Source of the DNA: Salinibaculum sp. SYNS191
GTDB taxonomy: Archaea; Halobacteriota; Halobacteria; Halobacteriales; Haloarculaceae
Direction: 5' to 3'
NCBI RefSeq assembly: GCF_037338445.1
Contig: NZ_CP147838.1
Location: 806,001 to 870,000 of the forward strand
Length of the DNA: 64,000 nt
In this document: in pieces, positions 36,484 to 44,392 of the stretch
Numbering within the stretch: position 1 is the stretch's first letter
Layout: each line of letters opens with the position of its first letter
Program-made: the position numbers and the translations under genes
Notes under the pieces: model-generated
The model's database searches: none
Told to the model about the DNA's origin: nothing
Seen by the model: only the letters and a program-made list of their open reading frames with translations

Positions 36484-37109
36484 CGCTCCCCTCCGTCCAA
36501 CATCGCTTCCTTCGCCTGGCGGACGCGCTTCAGTTCCTCGGCGCTGCCGCCCTGGTCGGGGTGGGCAGTCTTCGTCTTCTGACGGTAGGCCGCCTCGACG
36601 ACGTCTTCGGGAGCGTCCGGCGTGACATCGAGGACCTCGTGCGGCGCTGGCTGGTCGGCCGGCGCGTCGGCGACGATGGCTTCTTCGTTGCCGCTGGGCA
36701 GCCGCGCCGTCGCGAACTCGGACTGCCCGGTCGTCACCGGCCGGTCAGACATCTTGCGCTTCTCACGAATGTACAGCCCAATCGCCCGGGCGTTGTCCCG
36801 CCAGTCCGTGTAGTGATCGCAGGCGACGGCGAATTGCTGGCCATCTTTCGACCACCGGACCACGACCGCTGGATCCGACGGGTTGGCGTTCGCATACGGC
36901 ATCCCGTCCTGTTTCCGGTGGGGAGCGGCCGTCGAGACGCGCCAATCATCAGCGCCGACGCGATCCAGTAGTTCCGTCTCGATGCGCCGAAGTGCCTCGT
37001 GGAACGTAACGCCGAACTTCGAGGTGTGGACGCGTTGTGACGCGGGCGTCCGTTCGAATTGTGCCGGCCAGTCGACCGCTCCGTCCGTGCGGTCCTGCTG
37101 GCTCGTCAT
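36480..37109 (-). CDS. J-domain protein (DnaJ-like co-chaperone)
   Basis: 209 residues. The C-terminal ~50 have an HPD tripeptide in AHPDQGG and helices around it (VVEAAYRQKTKT before, EELKRVRQAKEAML after), the DnaJ signature. The N-terminal ~130 residues are unrecognised and contain many charged residues. A J-domain at the C-terminus of a larger protein usually brings DnaK to a specific substrate. It overlaps its neighbours on both sides by 4 bp, so it belongs to the integrase operon. J-domain proteins are found on many haloarchaeal mobile elements. Confidence 0.78.
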   Translation of the reverse strand: MTSQQDRTDGAVDWPAQFERTPASQRVHTSKFGVTFHEALRRIETELLDRVGADDWRVSTAAPHRKQDGMPYANANPSDPAVVVRWSKDGQQFAVACDHYTDWRDNARAIGLYIREKRKMSDRPVTTGQSEFATARLPSGNEEAIVADAPADQPAPHEVLDVTPDAPEDVVEAAYRQKTKTAHPDQGGSAEELKRVRQAKEAMLDGGER

Positions 37110-37510
37110 CTATCCACCTCCAGCTCGTCACGCTCGAACGCCTGGTCGCAGGCTTCGAAACTACAGGCGTAGTGGTCGCCGCAGTTCTGGACGCCGGCGT
37201 GGCCGCACGGACAGATCGCGTCGCGGTTCGCGACGATCTCAGCCGCGCGCTCGCTGGCCCAGGATTCGACCTTCCAGACACGCCGGCTGTTCTCGGTCGG
37301 CATCGATTCACCGTCGTAGGCCTCCCAGCCCTCCTTGGCGATGACACTGTCGTGGGACAGTGAGCGAATCGTCCCAACGTAGTCCTCTGGCACATCGGCC
37401 ATGAAAAACGTCTCCGGCGGGTCAGGCAACCAGTTGAGGAGGTCCGCATAGTTGCGGACGACCGAGCCCGCCTGAGGTGCGCCAGGGTGGCCGCCTTTGG
37501 ACTGGCTCAT
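37106..37510 (-). CDS. Cys-rich (zinc-finger-like) element protein
   Basis: 134 residues. A C-terminal cluster CPCGHAGVQNCGDHYACSF (with a further Cys in EACDQ) has spacing for one or two zinc sites. The N-terminal part, NYADLLNWLPDPPETFFMADV, may be a small folded domain. ATGA overlap with the J-domain gene (37106-37109) and with the broken gene upstream (37507-37510) indicates an operon with coupled translation. Function unknown. Confidence 0.65.
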   Translation of the reverse strand: MSQSKGGHPGAPQAGSVVRNYADLLNWLPDPPETFFMADVPEDYVGTIRSLSHDSVIAKEGWEAYDGESMPTENSRRVWKVESWASERAAEIVANRDAICPCGHAGVQNCGDHYACSFEACDQAFERDELEVDR

Positions 37511-37874
37511 GGCTGCACCTTGTTCTCCAGCAAGTCGTTCTCCCTCGCGTAGACGCGATTACGGCGCGAACACTCCTGGCAGCAGTAGAAGAGGTAGTCG
37601 TTCTCCAACTGCACGCGATAGTCTGCAGCAGAGTCACAGACTTCGTACGCACAGTCCTCGTCGTCGACTTCTTCGTCTGCTGCAACTGGCTCTGGAACGA
37701 TAGCTGGCTCGTCAGCTCCTGCTGCCCGCCGTCGGCGCGAACACTCTCGCCGTCAGGAAGGAACCGCTCGGTACAGCATCGCAAAGCAGCGGCCAGCGTC
37801 TCGTGGTCGTCGCCACAGAAATCACACACTGGCTGGCCACCGTCGGCCCGGACGACCGCCCTCCTGGACCGCAT
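37507..37874 (-). pseudogene. Zinc-finger gene split by a frameshift
   Basis: Two frames carry the two halves of one protein. The first, from ATG 37874, contains CDFCGDDHETLAAALRCC; the second, ending at the TGA 37507-37509 that overlaps the next ATG, contains CAYEVCD and CCQECSRRNRVYAREND. The junction lies around 37712-37725, where the string GGCAGCAGGAGC would keep frame with one extra base. Either a sequencing deletion of one base or a genuine mutation. Read together the protein is about 120 residues and has four Cys pairs. Confidence 0.6.
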
Positions 37875-38010
37875 CGACGCTGCCGGCCAGCTGGTCGAGG
37901 ATGCCCGCCAGATGGCCAGCCGTCTCGCGTTGCATCTCAGTCATCTCCTCGGCGTCGGCCGCGAGGGCGCACTGTTTGCGGGCCTCGCGCAGTCTGTCGG
38001 CGGGATTCAT
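37822..38010 (-). CDS. Short helical protein, element operon
   Basis: 62 residues, MNPADRLREARKQCALAADA then helix EEMTEMQRETAGHLAGILDQ. Its ATG overlaps the PadR gene stop by 4 bp (38007-38010). Its 3' end overlaps the next gene start by 53 bp in a different frame, unlike all other junctions here, so a second frameshift joining it to the zinc-finger frame (37874 on) is possible. No function known. Confidence 0.55.
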   Translation of the reverse strand: MNPADRLREARKQCALAADAEEMTEMQRETAGHLAGILDQLAGSVDAVQEGGRPGRRWPASV

Positions 38011-38648
38011 GAGACGGCGCCCTCCTCGCGCAGGTCGTCGACCCGGACGGCCTCGCCGATATCCAGGTCTGCAACCTCGTCGCACCAGAGCGCGTCGTCC
38101 TGGGTGACGACATCGAGGTCGTACTCCTCCGCGTGCTCGCGGGACATCATGCGGATCTCGCCGAACGTCTGGCCGCTGTTGACCAGCTCGTCGTGGTTCG
38201 CGACGGTCGGATCCTCGCCGCTGTCATCAATCTCCAAGTCGGCGTCGTCCTCGTAGGCGATGAAGTGTACCGGGACGAACTCCTGCCCGCCGTCGGCGAC
38301 GACCTCGGCTTGGCAGATGTCGGTCAGCGTCGCGAGATGTTCGGCCTGCACTTCGAGCAGGCGCTTCCCGGCGTGAGTCAACGCGTAGCGATTCGTGCGC
38401 TCGTCGAGGTCGCTCTTTTCGACCAGGTCGGCCTGAACGAGTTGATCGAGGTTCGGGTACAGCCGGCCGTGGTTGACCTCTTCGCCGTAGAGGTCTTCGA
38501 GCCGGCGCTTGATTTCGAGCCCGTAGCTCGTGGCATCCTCGTGGTCGATCTCCTGCAGGACGGCGAGCGTGTCGCGCTGGAACGCGGACAGGTCCGTCCA
38601 GGTGGTCGTGGTATCGGTACTGTCGGTCGTGGTGGTGTCGGTACTCAT
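38007..38648 (-). CDS. PadR-family transcriptional regulator
   Basis: 213 residues. The winged helix is clear: SAFQRDTLAVLQEIDHEDAT, YGLEIKRRLEDLY, GRLYPNLDQLVQADLV, NRYALTHAGKRLL. Haloarchaeal PadR-like regulators often control mobile-element genes. The C-terminal half has an acidic, unrecognised domain. ATG 38648 follows TTGATT-type AT-poor sequence; the longer frame to 38789 would run through palindromes and is less likely. It is the first gene of the operon leading to the integrase. Confidence 0.82.
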   Translation of the reverse strand: MSTDTTTTDSTDTTTTWTDLSAFQRDTLAVLQEIDHEDATSYGLEIKRRLEDLYGEEVNHGRLYPNLDQLVQADLVEKSDLDERTNRYALTHAGKRLLEVQAEHLATLTDICQAEVVADGGQEFVPVHFIAYEDDADLEIDDSGEDPTVANHDELVNSGQTFGEIRMMSREHAEEYDLDVVTQDDALWCDEVADLDIGEAVRVDDLREEGAVS

Positions 38649-38965
38649 GAGTGGATCTCGGTGAGAACTGGGTGATCGTCGGTCGATACCGCGTGCCGGT
38701 GCGAACCTTGAAACGGTCGCGCGTCGTTGTCTTCCATGGGTCGGAGATCCGACCGACGCGACACCCGTGGTAGGGACACGGTGTCGCACCCAGCGAGTTT
38801 TTGCGGCGTGTCGCCGGGTAGAGACACCCTTCGGAGTGTCGCGTCGATCTGTATCACATGGATTAATGAGACTGAATAATAAATCTTCACATCAATCCAT
38901 GTGGTTAACCACACGTATTCGTTATTGGAACCTGATAAGTTACCGGGCGTTGAATAAGGTAAAAA
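38649..38965. promoter_or_regulatory. Palindrome-dense control region of the element
   Basis: Between the divergent PadR operon and the wHTH gene. It holds: GGTCGGA-GA-TCCGACC (about 38739-38754); a cluster of six GACAC/GTGTC motifs within 38760-38840, including GACAC-G-GTGTC; a 10-bp inverted repeat CACATGGATT/AATCCATGTG (38855-38864 and 38894-38903); and the perfect 14-bp palindrome TGTGGTTAACCACA (38900-38913). AT-rich TTAATGAGACTGAATAATAAATC sits between (split here into TTAATGAGACTG and AATAATAAATC). Looks like operators plus possibly iterons. Confidence 0.6.
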
Positions 38966-38995
38966 GTGGCTTCCACACGTCAACCACCGGGGTGG

Positions 38996-39220
38996 ATGCA
39001 GTTGCCCATTGACGACAGAATCCTTGAGCTGTTGTCTGAGACAGGTATTATACTGTCGCCCGCGGTAATCGCTATCAACATCGACAAATCCAGAGATGAA
39101 GTCAATCGTCGTCTTTCCAAACTTGTTGATAAAGGGATGGTAGAACGTGTGAAGAGGGGCTACTATCGAATTACACCAGACGGCGAAGCATATCTTCAGG
39201 GAGAATCCGAAAGCTCCTGA
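38996..39220 (+). CDS. Phage-repressor-like winged-helix protein
   Basis: 74 residues, MQLPIDDRILELLSETGIIL then DKSRDEVNRRLSKLVDKGMV and VKRGYYRITPDGEAYL. This is the short MarR/PhiH1-repressor-like wHTH frequent in haloviruses and proviruses. ATG 38996 has a GGGGTGG just before it; a GTG at 38966 would add ten residues. It faces the PadR gene across the palindromic region and probably takes part in element maintenance or switch control. Confidence 0.75.
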   Translation: MQLPIDDRILELLSETGIILSPAVIAINIDKSRDEVNRRLSKLVDKGMVERVKRGYYRITPDGEAYLQGESESS

Positions 39221-39483
39221 CTGTTCTACAGATAGAAGCCGACGCGGTGTCAGATTTCCCTGATTGACATCACCTCGCAATCGTTCCGTTCTAAGAGTAA
39301 GCCGCGTTCGAGCTGACGATCCACAATTTCGGCCCCCAGGGCACGCACTGACTAGACCTGATGTTTGTATAACGCTTTGGGAGCCAATATTTTTTGAGAG
39401 TCTCTGTCGCTGGTTACGATGGGGTGCCCAAACAGCATCCCGAAACCTTCCTGGGAATGACCCTCGGGCATCAGATAGCCCAT
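39221..39483. other. Intergenic region between wHTH gene and a convergent hypothetical gene
   Basis: About 260 bp with no convincing gene and moderate AT content (TTTTTTGAGAG near 39391). It is a likely terminator zone for the wHTH gene; no clear hairpin was found. Confidence 0.3.
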
Positions 39484-39771
39484 TCACGGCACCGCCACCT
39501 CCTCGATGTCGAGTTCACGCACGAGCTGGTCGACCCACTCTGGTAACTCTGGCAGTGAGGTCAGCCCGGAGCCGGCGTTCGTCGTCTGCAGGTGCGCGAC
39601 ACCGTTGCTGACGTCAAAGGTCCAGACTTCGTCAGTAGCTACGCGGATTACGTCGATGCGGGCGTCGAACTCTGGGTGCCGATACTCGTCCTGGACGCTG
39701 ATGCGATACTGCTCGCCGTTCATGTACCTGCTCGTCGACCGCGCGGCGGAGGCCTGGTCTACAGAGGCCAT
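39484..39771 (-). CDS. Small hypothetical protein of the element
   Basis: 95 residues with a strand-rich middle (YRISVQDEYRHPEFDARIDV) and WTFDVSNGVAHLQTT. ATG 39771 fits haloarchaeal composition better than the Arg-rich extension to 39819. It is transcribed in the same direction as the replication gene upstream (gap 154 bp). Not recognised. Confidence 0.55.
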   Translation of the reverse strand: MASVDQASAARSTSRYMNGEQYRISVQDEYRHPEFDARIDVIRVATDEVWTFDVSNGVAHLQTTNAGSGLTSLPELPEWVDQLVRELDIEEVAVP

Positions 39772-39925
39772 ACCCGGAGCGACCGCCGGCCTTGTAAAAG
39801 GGTTCCCGCGCAAATTCACGGATAATCACGATTTCGCCCGGAGAGCTACTCAGAGAAAGGAAAACAACCCGTAGCGCCGATTCACGGAAATTCACGCTTC
39901 CACTGCTGTCAGGCGATTCACGGAT

Positions 39926-40945
39926 TCACGCTTCTTCGATTTGCAAGACACAGTAGCGTGTCCCACGTCCGGTTCCAGCCTGTTCGATGAGGCCGTAGCG
40001 TTCGAGGCTGTTGAGGTACCGCCGACGCATACTCTGGCCGCGTGGCTCCTGGACGCGGCTTGCGTACCGGCCGTGAAGGTCTGTCGCTCGGATGCCCGAA
40101 CTCCCCGCTTCGCGAATAATTTCGAATATCGCGCGCTGGTGCGTCCCCAGCGACCGAATATGGCGGTCGCGCACGTCGGCCAGCGCCTCTTCCTGGACGT
40201 CGTCGACGAGCCCGGACGTAATGGGACACTCGTCCGCACTGGCCGCCTCGGCCGCCCGCCGGAGTAACGCAATCGCTGTCCGAGCGTTACCGACGGCAAG
40301 GTCGGCAATGTAGTCAATCGCGTCATCGGCGACGCGGTCGCGCATCAACCCATATTCGACACGGTAATCGAGGATGTCGACCAGCTCGTCATGCGAATAC
40401 GGGTCAAGATGCATCGTTCGGAACGTCCGCAGCCGACTCCGCGTCTCCGAGTTGATATCCGGGGCTGAGAACAACGAATCCTCGTCGACACAGATGCAGA
40501 CCAGCGTCACGCCCGGGACATCGTACAGCGCATGCAGCAGGGCGAGGTCGGTCAGCGCGTTCACCTCGTCGATGATGGCAAGAATCTGCGAGTCTGCCTC
40601 ACGGAGCAACCGGATGTAGTGAGCGCGGGGGGTGCCGTCGGGGCGCTGCGTCCCCAGGTCGGTCTCCCGCACGATCTCGGCGAGCGTCGCTGCAGGCGTC
40701 GGATCCGACATACAGTTCGCCAGGCCCCAGCGCACGTCGAACGTCTGTTTCGCTAGTTTCTTTGCGATGTACTTCGCCAGCGTGGTCTTTCCTGACCCAG
40801 TCGGGCCGAAAATAAACGCGTTCTCGCCCGAGCGACCATGGGTGAGTGGATCGAGCCACGAGGCCAGTGCGTCTTTCTGTCCATCACGGTGGTACAGGTC
40901 ACGTGGGATGTATTCCGGGCGGAGCGCTCGGGCGTCAGTTATCAT
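39926..40945 (-). CDS. Orc1/Cdc6-family replication initiator (element type)
   Basis: 339-residue AAA+ protein. Walker A GPTGSGKTT is at 47-55, the Walker B region is ILAIIDEVNAL near 120, and the C-terminal 80 residues form a winged helix (GTHQRAIFEIIREAGSSGIRA). Similar short Orc1/Cdc6 proteins start replication of haloarchaeal plasmids. ATG 40945 was chosen since it gives the common N-terminus TDARALRPEYIPRDLYHR. The AT-rich sequence upstream (40946-41150) is the likely origin. Confidence 0.85.
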   Translation of the reverse strand: MITDARALRPEYIPRDLYHRDGQKDALASWLDPLTHGRSGENAFIFGPTGSGKTTLAKYIAKKLAKQTFDVRWGLANCMSDPTPAATLAEIVRETDLGTQRPDGTPRAHYIRLLREADSQILAIIDEVNALTDLALLHALYDVPGVTLVCICVDEDSLFSAPDINSETRSRLRTFRTMHLDPYSHDELVDILDYRVEYGLMRDRVADDAIDYIADLAVGNARTAIALLRRAAEAASADECPITSGLVDDVQEEALADVRDRHIRSLGTHQRAIFEIIREAGSSGIRATDLHGRYASRVQEPRGQSMRRRYLNSLERYGLIEQAGTGRGTRYCVLQIEEA

Positions 40946-41251
40946 ACTCAAAGCGTTCCAATAAGAGACAAGTAAGTGCGAGCCAAGCAGAGTGAAAGTG
41001 GTTTTCACCTGTTAACGTCTTATTTATTTATGAAACTGAGTGCGAAATATACGTTTTCGAACTATCAAACCTGGTAATAAGACCTTACTGTTATATGAGG
41101 TGATGGTCTACACGTGGCTAGGAACACGCAGTATCACGAGAAGGACATCAGGTTGGGATGGCACCCATCCTGTGTGCAAGTCCAAATAACACGGGCCACT
41201 ATCTTAGCAGTTGTGGCCCATCTCGTATGCGCTGTGTGTCCGTGAGAAACC
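40946..41251. promoter_or_regulatory. Possible origin/promoter region upstream of the Orc1/Cdc6 gene
   Basis: AT-rich for this genome (TCTTATTTATTTATGAAAC, AATATACGTTTTCG). It contains GTGAAA-GTGGT-TTTCAC near 40990-41010, an inverted repeat next to the replication gene. At the right, the leader of the pilin gene has two hairpins: GGATGG-CAC-CCATCC (41156-41170) and GGGCCAC(41193-41199)/GTGGCCC(41213-41219). Canonical ORB origin repeats were not recognised. Confidence 0.4.
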
Positions 41252-41662
41252 ATGAAGCTACAACAACTTCGCAACGACGATGGTGCAGTCAGTCCAGTGA
41301 TTGGCGTGATATTGATGGTCGCAATCACCGTCATTCTGGCAGCCGTCATCGCAACATTCGTCCTCGGTCTCGGTGACCAGGTGAGCGATACAGCGCCGCA
41401 GGCAAGTTTTGATTTTGTCGAGAATGGAAATAATATCGATATCACCCACACTGGTGGTGCAACCCTCGACGCAGCCAACATAAATGTCACCTACGGAACC
41501 TTCGTTGACGATGCGAATAACTGGGGTGGTGGGACGATATCCGCCGGTGACACATACACAACGAACGATAGCGTCAGTTCCGGAGATACAGTTCGAATTA
41601 TCTGGGAGAATGATGCAGGAACGGACTCGGCAACCCTGCGCGAATACGAGTACGGCGGCTGA
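41252..41662 (+). CDS. Archaeal type IV pilin (Pilin_N/DUF1628 type)
   Basis: 136 residues. The N-terminus [20 protein letters not shown] is the conserved Pilin_N signal: short basic leader, then a hydrophobic assembly domain. PibD/FlaK-type peptidase should cut before or near the AVSPV segment. The remainder is a Thr/Asn-rich beta domain with [15 protein letters not shown] structured leader with two hairpins precedes it. Adhesion pili or element-specific pili. Confidence 0.85.
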   Translation: MKLQQLRNDDGAVSPVIGVILMVAITVILAAVIATFVLGLGDQVSDTAPQASFDFVENGNNIDITHTGGATLDAANINVTYGTFVDDANNWGGGTISAGDTYTTNDSVSSGDTVRIIWENDAGTDSATLREYEYGG

Positions 41663-41687
41663 TTAACACTGTTTTGAGGCGGTTTTT

Positions 41688-42512
41688 ATGCCGATCGACG
41701 ATAGGATAGAGATTTCGAAGCACCTTGCTGCAACCTACGCGGGCGGTCGCTACGACGACCCGTGGGGCCGCGTCCAAGAGTACCAGCGTGTGCTCGAATA
41801 CACAGCCGAGCACCCGAACAAAGGATCGGCAGCTGTCGCGTCCGCACTGGACCTGCCGCGCAGCCGCATTCGTCCATGGATGGAATCGGACAGTCGCCCC
41901 GACCCCGTGCGCGCGATTCAGACTGCAGAAGACTACGGCTGGCTCGATCTCTCGTGGAACGACGAACAGTTTGAAGGATTCAATATTCTCGTCGCGTGGA
42001 TATTTGCTGGCGGCTCAATCGCTACGGAGACGTACGCCCCCATGTTCACGGTCGAGGAAGAGACAATGCGATGCGCCTACACGGCGCTGAAACGCGCGGG
42101 TATCACCGATATCGACATAGAGAATGTAGACAGCGAGGGTCGCGCGACAGACCTCCGGCCGGGTGTCGATGGCGTGATTCTCGGACGGTTTCTGGCCGCG
42201 CTGGGTGGACCCGTCGGCACGAAAAACGCTGAGCGAGACTTCGCACTACCTTCGTATTTGGATGAAGCGCCAGCAGATGTCCGGATGGAATTCCTGCGAA
42301 CATACGTATGGTTGCGTGGTACAAACCCACCCAAGGAGACGCGACTTGCAGTACAACTCGCGGAACAGCGGGACGCGGCGTTCAGACAGCAGCTCAAAGA
42401 CCTGATCGAGTGGGCTGTGCCAGGGAGCGTGCGCGGCGACGGGACGACATTCCTCCTCACACCCCACGCCGCACGCGTTCTCGACCGACCACCCGAACTC
42501 TGTCACCGATGA
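41688..42512 (+). CDS. HTH protein with LAGLIDADG-like domain
   Basis: 274 residues. N-terminal helices (EYQRVLEYTAEHPNKGSAAV, LDLPRSRIRPWM) look like a homeodomain-type HTH. The second part has ILVAWIFAGGSIATETYAPM and ILGRFLAALGGPVGTKNAER, the pattern of the two LAGLIDADG-like half-repeats with a G-rich turn. Such proteins may be regulators derived from homing endonucleases; the acidic catalytic pair is not obvious. It lies between two pilin genes, 25 bp after the first. Confidence 0.6.
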   Translation: MPIDDRIEISKHLAATYAGGRYDDPWGRVQEYQRVLEYTAEHPNKGSAAVASALDLPRSRIRPWMESDSRPDPVRAIQTAEDYGWLDLSWNDEQFEGFNILVAWIFAGGSIATETYAPMFTVEEETMRCAYTALKRAGITDIDIENVDSEGRATDLRPGVDGVILGRFLAALGGPVGTKNAERDFALPSYLDEAPADVRMEFLRTYVWLRGTNPPKETRLAVQLAEQRDAAFRQQLKDLIEWAVPGSVRGDGTTFLLTPHAARVLDRPPELCHR

Positions 42513-42759
42513 GGCCTGCTATCAAATTTTGCAGGTTCTGGTCGACATCCGATATAAACCTCTAGGATGGTTTATCTCCAATATCTGAAAATGGGCCTGA
42601 GAGAGGCTTTTTCTGGCTCTGTAACTGCCATTCACGTTTTCGCATCTGATAACAAGTCGGCAAACATATATACCAATGCGACAAGGAGTTTGCACTATGC
42701 GCACCAGGTGGCGAGACCCGTGTTCGAGTCGCGGGGCGTACGTTGGGGTTCCCGACGCA

Positions 42760-42840
42760 TCGACTTGTCACATCAAGTCGAGTGCAGGAGAAACCCCGGG
42801 GCGAGCCTCGGCATCGCTCCGTTATGCACCGTTGCCGAGG
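42760..42840 (+). promoter_or_regulatory. Two hairpins in the leader of the second pilin gene
   Basis: Stem 1 TCGACTTG (42760-42767)/CAAGTCGA (42774-42781) with a 6-nt loop; stem 2 CCTCGGCA (42806-42813)/TGCCGAGG (42833-42840) with a 19-nt loop. The latter ends 13 nt before the ATG at 42854, so it can affect ribosome access. The first pilin gene also has two hairpins in its leader. The part upstream (42700-42750) contains GTTCGAGTC, reminiscent of a tRNA T-arm, but no full tRNA fold was found. Confidence 0.5.
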
Positions 42841-42853
42841 GACGGTTGATACA

Positions 42854-43345
42854 ATGAGATTACGCGAAACAATCCGGGAGTTGCATAGCGGAGAAGATAG
42901 GGCAGTCAGTCCAGTGATCGGTGTGATACTGATGGTCGCCATCACTGTGATCCTGGCTGCGGTCATCGCGTCGTTCGTGCTCGGGCTCGGCCCAAGCGAG
43001 GCCGCGCCAAGTGCGCAGTTTGAGTTTGAAGAAATCAATACCGACGACGGGGTCACGATCAAAATAGCCCACCAGAGTGGCGACACAATCGATCCAGCCA
43101 CCTTAGTGACTCGTGGTAGCTTCAATAACAGTGCTGGTAATTATGTCGGTTCACCAGACGGATCAAATGGAGTCAACTGGACAGACAGCGCCAATACAGG
43201 CAGTGTATTAGCTGATATATCCGTAAGCGGGAATGAAATCTCCTCTGGAGATTACATGAGTGTTAACGTCACATCAGGCTGGGACCTCTCAGTCGTCTGG
43301 GAGAAGGACGACCAGTCCAGTGAGATAGCCTCACAAGAAGCCTAA
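42854..43345 (+). CDS. Archaeal type IV pilin, second copy
   Basis: 163 residues. ATG at 42854; longer frames lack protein character. The N-terminal helix [20 protein letters not shown] is identical to the first pilin over that run, but the head is different (MRLRETIRELHSGEDR), and the globular domain is distinct (WTDSANTGSVLADISVSGNE). The identical hydrophobic helix suggests that both can enter one filament. Confidence 0.85.
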   Translation: MRLRETIRELHSGEDRAVSPVIGVILMVAITVILAAVIASFVLGLGPSEAAPSAQFEFEEINTDDGVTIKIAHQSGDTIDPATLVTRGSFNNSAGNYVGSPDGSNGVNWTDSANTGSVLADISVSGNEISSGDYMSVNVTSGWDLSVVWEKDDQSSEIASQEA

Positions 43346-43390
43346 CTGAGCACCACTTTTCAATCACTTTCGACAGACTAACGAGCGCAG

Positions 43391-43558
43391 CTAAAAGGAG
43401 AGCGTCACTTCGCGCTCGTCGTCGTCCCACTCGACAACTTCGGGTTCTTCGCCTGCTTCAAGTTCCAGTTCGTCGACAATACTGCGCGGGATCGTGTAGA
43501 CCATCGACCCGCCGCGTTCGCGAATTTTGTTCATCCTACCGGGCAGACGGTGAGCCAT
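43391..43558 (-). CDS. AbrB/SpoVT-type DNA-binding protein
   Basis: 55 residues, MAHRLPGRMNKIRERGGSMV with IPRSIVDELELEAGEEPEVV forming the swapped-hairpin AbrB fold. ATG 43558 is supported by a TATA box (CATTTATACT on the minus strand at 43581-43590), 23-32 nt upstream, a leaderless start. Likely an antitoxin-like or transition-state regulator; no toxin gene is next to it. Confidence 0.72.
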   Translation of the reverse strand: MAHRLPGRMNKIRERGGSMVYTIPRSIVDELELEAGEEPEVVEWDDDEREVTLSF

Positions 43559-43580
43559 GCCTATGTATTCTCGGCAATCT

Positions 43581-43590
43581 AGTATAAATG
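43581..43590 (-). promoter_or_regulatory. TATA box for AbrB gene
   Basis: Minus-strand CATTTATACT, about 27 nt before the ATG at 43558. It decides the start against longer in-frame codons at 43693. Confidence 0.55.
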
Positions 43591-43829
43591 TTCCCTGCGG
43601 CAGGTACATCTCTTCGAGAGAGCGTAGAGACCGCTGGAAGTAATCTCTCACAAATATCAGAGTGTCTATAGTATTTAAGAAGCGTGCGGACACTGGTCTA
43701 CACTAACGGCCTGTCGGGGCGGCCCACACTGGATACACCGGCGCTCTGGATGCACGGCTCGTGGCTGGCCGGCGCGCGTCTGGGAACGCCGCGATGGGTA
43801 CCGATTAGCCACGCTTCTGTCCCCCATCC

Positions 43830-44354
43830 ATGAGCACCACAGAGACACTCGCGACCGTCACCGACCCGGATCGACACTGCCGGGAGGACTTCTGGGGCGA
43901 GCTGGACGCCGGCCAGGATGACACCAACGGCCACGACGAGATCGAAGGCACCGACCCGGCCGAGTACATCGCGTTCCAGCACATCGCCGAGTTCGTCGCG
44001 CCGATCTGCGCGAAGACCGGCGACGAACTCTCCGACCCCGAATTCTACCTCCCGAAACAACACGAGACGCCACACGGCTACGTCGAGTACCGCCAGCACC
44101 GCCACCGTCGGCGCTGGAACCCGGAGACGGGCTACATCAACTGGGGCGAGTCGACCAGCACGGGCCTACCAGAAGTCGACTACGAGACCTACCGGACTGC
44201 CGCGGCGAACTACCTCTCAGAGCGTGGGATTCGACTCACGCATATCGAGGAGTACGAACAACTCCTCGACCGCTTCTGGCACGACCCGCAGTACAACTCC
44301 CACGACGCCCTGGCGCAGTTCATCCGCGTCGTCAGAGAGCGCGAACAGGATTGA
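43830..44354 (+). CDS. Hypothetical soluble element protein
   Basis: 174 residues, acidic, mostly helical. No Cys cluster or hydrophobic helix; a helix near the middle (YIAFQHIAEFVAPICAKTGD) and a basic patch (YRQHRHRRRW) may bind nucleic acid. It is the first gene before the giant surface protein (39-bp gap to its ATG) and probably the first of the long array. Unknown function. Confidence 0.6.
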   Translation: MSTTETLATVTDPDRHCREDFWGELDAGQDDTNGHDEIEGTDPAEYIAFQHIAEFVAPICAKTGDELSDPEFYLPKQHETPHGYVEYRQHRHRRRWNPETGYINWGESTSTGLPEVDYETYRTAAANYLSERGIRLTHIEEYEQLLDRFWHDPQYNSHDALAQFIRVVREREQD

Positions 44355-44392
44355 AAGCACGATTCGCAACTTTCGCAGATTGTGAATTTACA

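Noticed and set aside
40946..41150. Canonical haloarchaeal origin (ORB) repeats
   Set aside because: AT-rich sequence and one inverted repeat are present, but I could not see repeated ORB cores.
41688..42512. Active homing endonuclease between the pilins
   Set aside because: LAGLIDADG-like spacing is seen, but no clear catalytic acidic pair and no intron or intein context; it is kept as a possible regulator.
42698..42740. Possible tRNA remnant (GTTCGAGTC in a GC-rich context)
   Set aside because: Only the T-arm-like string is present; no acceptor stem or anticodon arm could be folded around it.
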